64,000 bases of DNA from an uncultured Pelagibacteraceae bacterium (GTDB lineage Bacteria > Pseudomonadota > Alphaproteobacteria > Pelagibacterales > Pelagibacteraceae), in assembly GCA_902601705.1 (NCBI GenBank), contig CACKNV010000001.1, positions 1 to 64,000 of the forward strand, given 5' to 3'. Both the position numbers and the translations under genes were made by a program. Positions 60,037 to 64,000 of the stretch are shown in pieces (position 1 is the first letter of the stretch; the number at the start of each line of letters is the position of its first letter). The notes below the pieces were generated by a model, which was given only the letters and a program-made list of their open reading frames with translations, searched no databases and was not told where the DNA came from.

Positions 60037-60574
60037 CGCATTAATAGAAGGCCATTTTATACTTTCTTCTGGCTTACACAGTCCAAAATATGTTCAATGC
60101 GCTCAATTAATGAGTAAACCAAACAAAGCAATTAAAATATGTGAGTCCCTTGCCAGTAAAATTAAAAATGAATTTAAAGATTTTGATTTAATACTATCTC
60201 CAGCAATGGGCGGTATAATCATTGGTTATGAACTTGGAAAAATCTTAAATAAAAAAACAATATTTTCTGAGAGAGTAAATGGCGAATTTAAATTAAGGAG
60301 AGACTTCAAAATTAAAGAAGGAGATAAAGTTTTAATTGTAGAAGATGTAATTACAACGGGAAAATCCAGTATGGAGTGTTCGAAATTAGTTACTTTGAAT
60401 AATGCGAATTTAGTTGGTTATGCCTGCATTATAGATAGATCAAATAGTGAATCAGAAATAAGAGGAAAAATTGTTTCCCAAGTTAAACTAAACATTCCAA
60501 CATACAGCAAAGATAATCTTCCCAAAGAATTATTATCACTAGAACCAGTAAAACCTGGAAGCAGAAATCTTTAA
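59993..60574 (+). CDS. pyrE: Orotate phosphoribosyltransferase
   Basis: 193 aa. Adds ribose-5-phosphate from PRPP to orotate to form OMP. Contains NALIEGHFILSSGLHSPKYVQCA, the dimer loop part FSERVNGEFKLRRDF and the PRPP motif VLIVEDVITTGKSS. The ATG at 59993 is inside the RSH 3' end (44-nt overlap). Starting there gives the full N-terminal domain, so the overlap is probably real. Confidence 0.95.
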   Translation: MLSLEESLKILKETNALIEGHFILSSGLHSPKYVQCAQLMSKPNKAIKICESLASKIKNEFKDFDLILSPAMGGIIIGYELGKILNKKTIFSERVNGEFKLRRDFKIKEGDKVLIVEDVITTGKSSMECSKLVTLNNANLVGYACIIDRSNSESEIRGKIVSQVKLNIPTYSKDNLPKELLSLEPVKPGSRNL

Positions 60575-61299
60575 TGAAAAGAATTAGGTTGGGTGTAAAT
60601 ATAGATCATGTTGCAACTGTAAGAAATGCAAGAGGAGAAACATATCCAAGTCCGTTAAGAGCAGCATTATTAGCAGAGAAAAATGGTGCAGACTCTGTTA
60701 CTATTCATTTAAGGGAAGACAGAAGACATATTAATGAATTGGATTTAAAAAAAATTATAAAAAAATTGAAGATTCCTCTCAACTTAGAAATAGCTGCTAC
60801 TAAAGAAATGTTAAAAATTGCTTCTAGAAGCAGACCACCCTTTATATGTATTGTTCCAGAAAAAAGAAAAGAAATTACTACAGAGGGAGGACTTAATTTA
60901 AATCATAATAAAAAATTTTTGAAAACATTAATTCAAAAATTAAAGAAAAATAAATCTCGAATTAGTCTTTTTATAGAACCGAGTTTAAAAGATTTAGAAA
61001 AAGCAAAAAAATTGAATGCAGATTGCGTAGAGATACATACAGGCAAACTTTGTAATCTTATTAATAATAGAAAGAATTATAAAAAAGAACTAAAAAGAAT
61101 TTATAAAGCAGTTAATCAAGGTAATAAACTTGGACTGGAAGTTCATGCTGGACACGGATTAACATACACTTCAGCAAAAATATTATCTAAGATAAAAGGT
61201 ATACATGAGTTTAATATTGGCCACTTTTTAGTAGGGGAGTCAATATTTGAAGGAATGCCTTCAACAATAAAAAAATTTAAAAGAATTCTTAAATTATGA
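60574..61299 (+). CDS. pdxJ: Pyridoxine 5'-phosphate synthase
   Basis: 241 aa TIM barrel that closes the pyridoxine ring from 1-deoxyxylulose-5-phosphate and aminoacetone-phosphate. Signatures are LGVNIDHVATVRNARG, DSVTIHLREDRRHI, VPEKRKEITTEGGL, CVEIHTG and LEVHAGHGLTY, ending FNIGHFLVGESIFEG. One-base overlap with pyrE and 4 nt with acpS, as in many alphaproteobacteria. Confidence 0.97.
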   Translation: MKRIRLGVNIDHVATVRNARGETYPSPLRAALLAEKNGADSVTIHLREDRRHINELDLKKIIKKLKIPLNLEIAATKEMLKIASRSRPPFICIVPEKRKEITTEGGLNLNHNKKFLKTLIQKLKKNKSRISLFIEPSLKDLEKAKKLNADCVEIHTGKLCNLINNRKNYKKELKRIYKAVNQGNKLGLEVHAGHGLTYTSAKILSKIKGIHEFNIGHFLVGESIFEGMPSTIKKFKRILKL

Positions 61300-61679
61300 G
61301 CATTTATGGAATAGGAACTGACATAGTAAGTGTTGATAGAATAAAAACTTCTTTAAAAAATAAAAATTTTATTATTCGTATTTTTAACAAAAAAGAAATT
61401 AAAAAATGTAAAAATATTAATAATAGTATTAATTGTTATGCTAAAAGATTTGCTGCAAAAGAAGCATTTGCAAAGGCTTTAGGTACAGGAATATCAAATG
61501 GTATCAATTTCAATGAAATTGTGATTTTGAATAAAAAATCAGGCAAACCCTATATCAACATTGTCGGTCAAACAAAGAAAATACTTAATAAAAAATTTAA
61601 AAAGAAAAAATCAAAGTTTTCACTTTCTCTTTCAGATGAAAAAAAATATGCAGTTGCTTTTGTTACAATAACGATATGA
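61296..61679 (+). CDS. acpS: Holo-[acyl-carrier-protein] synthase
   Basis: 127 aa. Transfers phosphopantetheine from CoA to acyl-carrier protein. Contains the metal-binding aspartate in GIGTDIVSVDRI and the second signature KRFAAKEAFAKALGTGI, with C-terminal FSLSLSDEKKYAVAFV. ATGA-type overlaps join it to pdxJ and lepB. The CoA it uses relates to panC at 32757. Confidence 0.96.
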   Translation: MSIYGIGTDIVSVDRIKTSLKNKNFIIRIFNKKEIKKCKNINNSINCYAKRFAAKEAFAKALGTGISNGINFNEIVILNKKSGKPYINIVGQTKKILNKKFKKKKSKFSLSLSDEKKYAVAFVTITI

Positions 61680-62416
61680 AGACAAAAAAAATAATTTATT
61701 ATATATATGATAATGTAAAAACACTATTTGGTGCCTTAATAATAGCAGTTGTTATCAGGTCGCTCTTGTTTCAACCTTTTTATATACCTTCATCATCTAT
61801 GGAACCTACTTTATTGGTAGGTGACCGTATATTTGTATCAAAATATACCTATGGCTACAGTAAACATTCATTTCCATTTAGTCCTAATATTTCTGATGAT
61901 CGTTTTTTTTCTAAATCACCCGAAAGAGGTGATTTAGTTGTTTTTAAAACACCGGCAGATAATAGAACAGACTATATAAAAAGATTAATCGGAATGCCTG
62001 GTGACTCAATCCAATTTGTTAATGGAGAACTACTCATTAATAATAATAAAATTTTGCGAAAAAAAATTGAATACAAAAAAATTATAAGATGCGGAAATTT
62101 TTTACTGGAAACTGATACTTATGAGGAAACATTACCAAATGGATTTAAACATTTAGTGGCTTATAAAAAAAGAGGATCATTACAAAATACTAAAACATTC
62201 AAAGTTCCTGAAAATCATTATTTCTTACTTGGTGATAACAGGGATTGCTCTAAAGATAGCAGGTATCTTGATAGTGTTGGATATGTAAATAATCTAAATT
62301 TAGTTGGAGAGGCAAAATTAATATTTTTTTCGAACGACACAAAGATAAGCAGCTTATTGAAATTTTGGAATATCAACAAATCATTTAGAACAGAGAGATT
62401 ATTTAAAAGTTTATAA
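61676..62416 (+). CDS. lepB: Signal peptidase I
   Basis: 246 aa inner-membrane serine/lysine protease. One transmembrane helix at about residues 14-33, then the nucleophile Ser41 in IPSSSMEPTLL. The general base lysine is in DYIKRLIGMPGD, and the C-terminal box is FLLGDNRDCSKDSRYLDSVG. Removes signal peptides such as that of the binding protein at 49082. Followed by rnc as in most proteobacteria. Confidence 0.97.
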   Translation: MKTKKIIYYIYDNVKTLFGALIIAVVIRSLLFQPFYIPSSSMEPTLLVGDRIFVSKYTYGYSKHSFPFSPNISDDRFFSKSPERGDLVVFKTPADNRTDYIKRLIGMPGDSIQFVNGELLINNNKILRKKIEYKKIIRCGNFLLETDTYEETLPNGFKHLVAYKKRGSLQNTKTFKVPENHYFLLGDNRDCSKDSRYLDSVGYVNNLNLVGEAKLIFFSNDTKISSLLKFWNINKSFRTERLFKSL

Positions 62417-63081
62417 TGGATAAAAAACTTAAAGAGCTTGAAAAAATCATTAAATACAATTTTAAAAAATCTATTATATTAGTAAGAGCTTTAACTCACA
62501 AAAGTTTTGATAATAATATTAATAATGAAAAATTAGAGTTTTTAGGTGATAGAGTTCTAGGTTTAATAATTTCTGAAAAGCTCCTGGAAAAATTTCCTGA
62601 TGAAAAAGAAGGAATAATTGATAAAAAATTTGCTAATTTAGTTAATAAAAAAACATGTTCTCTTATTGCCAAAAAAATCAATTTAAAAAAATTTATCTTA
62701 TTAGGGTCTTCACACAAGAAACAAGAAAGATCAGCTGATAAGATTAGCAGCGATTGTTTGGAAGCTATTGTTGGAGCAATTTATATAGATGGTGGACTTA
62801 AGTCTGTAGAAAAATTTATTCTTAATTTTTGGAATGAATATTTACTCAGATCCAATGTTACTATGATAGACTCAAAAACAAAACTTCAAGAGTTTAGTTT
62901 AAAGAAATATAAAGAGCTTCCAACATACGTCTTTTTTAAAAAAACCGGTCCACAACATAGACCACTATTTAAAACTGAGGTACAAATTCCAAACTCAAAA
63001 AAAATTATTGGCATAGGTTCATCCAAAAAAAATGCACAACAAAATGCTGCAGCTAAACTTTTAGAAATTTTGAATATATGA
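62416..63081 (+). CDS. rnc: Ribonuclease III
   Basis: 221 aa. Endonuclease domain with the signature NEKLEFLGDRVLGLII and the second acidic pair in DCLEAIVGAIYIDGG. A C-terminal double-stranded RNA binding domain follows (SKTKLQEFSLKKYKELPTY...SSKKNAQQNAAAKLLE). Processes rRNA precursors and structured mRNAs, possibly including the rplL-rpoB hairpin. It overlaps recO by 4 nt, so era, which usually lies between, is absent. Confidence 0.97.
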   Translation: MDKKLKELEKIIKYNFKKSIILVRALTHKSFDNNINNEKLEFLGDRVLGLIISEKLLEKFPDEKEGIIDKKFANLVNKKTCSLIAKKINLKKFILLGSSHKKQERSADKISSDCLEAIVGAIYIDGGLKSVEKFILNFWNEYLLRSNVTMIDSKTKLQEFSLKKYKELPTYVFFKKTGPQHRPLFKTEVQIPNSKKIIGIGSSKKNAQQNAAAKLLEILNI

Positions 63082-63758
63082 TTTGGGAAGATGAATGTTA
63101 TTTGTTATCTAAAAGAAAGTTTAGAGAAAATGCAAATATCATTAATATTTTTACTCAAAAAAAAGGAAAAATAGATGGCATAGTTTACGGTGGCACCTCT
63201 CGTAAAGTGAGAAATTATTTACAGATTTCTAATAAACTTTTTGTATCTCATACATCAAAAAGTGAAAATAAAATTGGGTATTTTAAAACAGAACTGATTA
63301 AACCAATTTCACCTAACTATTTTAACGATAAACAAAGAACCTCTGCGTTAATTTCCATATGTTCTTTATTGAATATTTTATTACCTGAATCACAACCCAA
63401 TAAAAAGATTTACGATAACTTTGAAAAATTAGTTAATTCAATAGATTTAGAAAATTGGATATTCTTATATATATTTTTTGAAATTAATCTAATTAAAGAA
63501 TTGGGTTACGATACAAATTTAGTCGAACATTTAAATGATATAAAAGATGACAGAAATTATCTTAAAATTAAGATTGATGGATTTATTTATGAAATACCAA
63601 ATTACTTAATACAAAAGAAAATACCCGAAAATTGCTCAAATTTACTTATTCGTAAATCACTATTATTTACAAGGCAAGTTATGCTAAATAAATTTTTTAT
63701 ACCAAATAATCTTATATTTCCTAAGTCTCGCGTTATTCTTGAAAATTATTTTAATTGA
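63078..63758 (+). CDS. recO: DNA repair protein RecO
   Basis: 226 aa. The N-terminal OB-fold begins [37 protein letters not shown], followed by the helical C-terminal domain ([16 protein letters not shown]). RecO loads RecA at gaps together with RecR. No zinc-cysteine cluster is visible in the C-terminal half, as in many proteobacterial RecO proteins. Convergent with hemB, 8-nt overlap. Confidence 0.9.
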   Translation: MIWEDECYLLSKRKFRENANIINIFTQKKGKIDGIVYGGTSRKVRNYLQISNKLFVSHTSKSENKIGYFKTELIKPISPNYFNDKQRTSALISICSLLNILLPESQPNKKIYDNFEKLVNSIDLENWIFLYIFFEINLIKELGYDTNLVEHLNDIKDDRNYLKIKIDGFIYEIPNYLIQKKIPENCSNLLIRKSLLFTRQVMLNKFFIPNNLIFPKSRVILENYFN

Positions 63759-64000
63759 AACTTAATTTTTTAGCGATATCTAAAGCAAAATAAGAAACAA
63801 TAGCAGTTGCACCAGCTCTTTTGAAACACATTAAACTTTCAATTATAGAATTTTTATTTATCAAATTTTTTTCAATTCCATTTTTAATTAAACTATATTC
63901 ACCAGATACTTGATAAGCTAAAACAGGTATTTTAAAATTTTCTTTTACTTTTTGTATTACATCTAAATATGGTAGACCAGGTTTTACCATAACCATGTCT
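63751..64000 (-). CDS. hemB: Delta-aminolevulinic acid dehydratase (porphobilinogen synthase), C-terminal part
   Basis: The last about 83 residues of HemB; the gene continues past the right edge. The preserved part starts [16 protein letters not shown], which carries the second active-site lysine, and continues with [13 protein letters not shown] and [21 protein letters not shown]. HemB condenses two aminolevulinate molecules for heme synthesis. Its stop overlaps recO. Confidence 0.93.
   Translation of the reverse strand, partial: DMVMVKPGLPYLDVIQKVKENFKIPVLAYQVSGEYSLIKNGIEKNLINKNSIIESLMCFKRAGATAIVSYFALDIAKKLSFN

Overview
The window reads as a chromosome segment of a SAR11 bacterium (order Pelagibacterales, 'Candidatus Pelagibacter'-like). 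The evidence is very low GC content, lysine- and isoleucine-rich proteins, 0-15 nt spacers with many ATGA/TAATG overlaps, alphaproteobacterial gene order, and a TPP riboswitch driving a sodium:solute symporter of the ThiV type known from SAR11. This assignment rests on gene content and style, not on a database match. I see no mobile elements, CRISPR arrays, rRNA genes or integrases, and no gene-free stretch longer than 300 nt.

Layout. 1-1004 (minus): the start of a membrane protein cut by the window edge, and an rRNA methyltransferase of the SpoU/RlmB family. 1138-13754 (plus): tRNA-Tyr, tRNA-Gly, tuf, tRNA-Trp, secE, nusG, rplK-A-J-L, rpoB-rpoC. 13905-30712 (plus): a fused str/S10/spc/alpha superoperon (rpsL-rpsG-fusA, rpsJ to rplO, secY, adk, rpsM-rpsK-rpoA-rplQ) ending with a pseudouridine synthase. 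rpmD (L30) is absent and there is no tuf between fusA and rpsJ. 30709-35731: lipB, mgtE, panC, galU and a UDP-glucose dehydrogenase gene. 35724-42133 (minus): ruvX, pyrB, a dihydroorotase-like pyrC' without its metal-binding HxH motif, plsY, topA and a RidA-family gene. 42185-48320 (plus): gatC-A-B, an O-methyltransferase, trhO and a MATE exporter.

48306-54153 is the most accessory-looking part. It holds an amino-acid ABC permease and binding protein without an ATPase, then umuD-umuC behind a strong promoter carrying a GAAC-N7-GAAC box (the alphaproteobacterial LexA/SOS operator), then a TPP riboswitch filling the umuC-thiV gap, then thiV, a RarD-type permease and tRNA-Ser(GCU). 54159-63758 holds a lytic transglycosylase (minus), followed by a plus-strand housekeeping operon: dapA, smpB, folK, RSH (rel/spoT), pyrE, pdxJ, acpS, lepB, rnc, recO. 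rpoZ and era are missing from their usual alphaproteobacterial places. The window ends in the 3' part of hemB (minus).

Functionally the window is mostly transcription and translation machinery, plus pyrimidine, vitamin and lysine biosynthesis, nucleotide-sugar formation, envelope maintenance and stringent response. The regulatory highlights are the SOS-type umuDC promoter, the TPP riboswitch whose 3' core contains the thiV Shine-Dalgarno sequence, a 13-bp hairpin between rplL and rpoB, and an internal promoter before rpsM. All six convergent gene pairs overlap at their 3' ends, so there is no room for dedicated intrinsic terminators between them.
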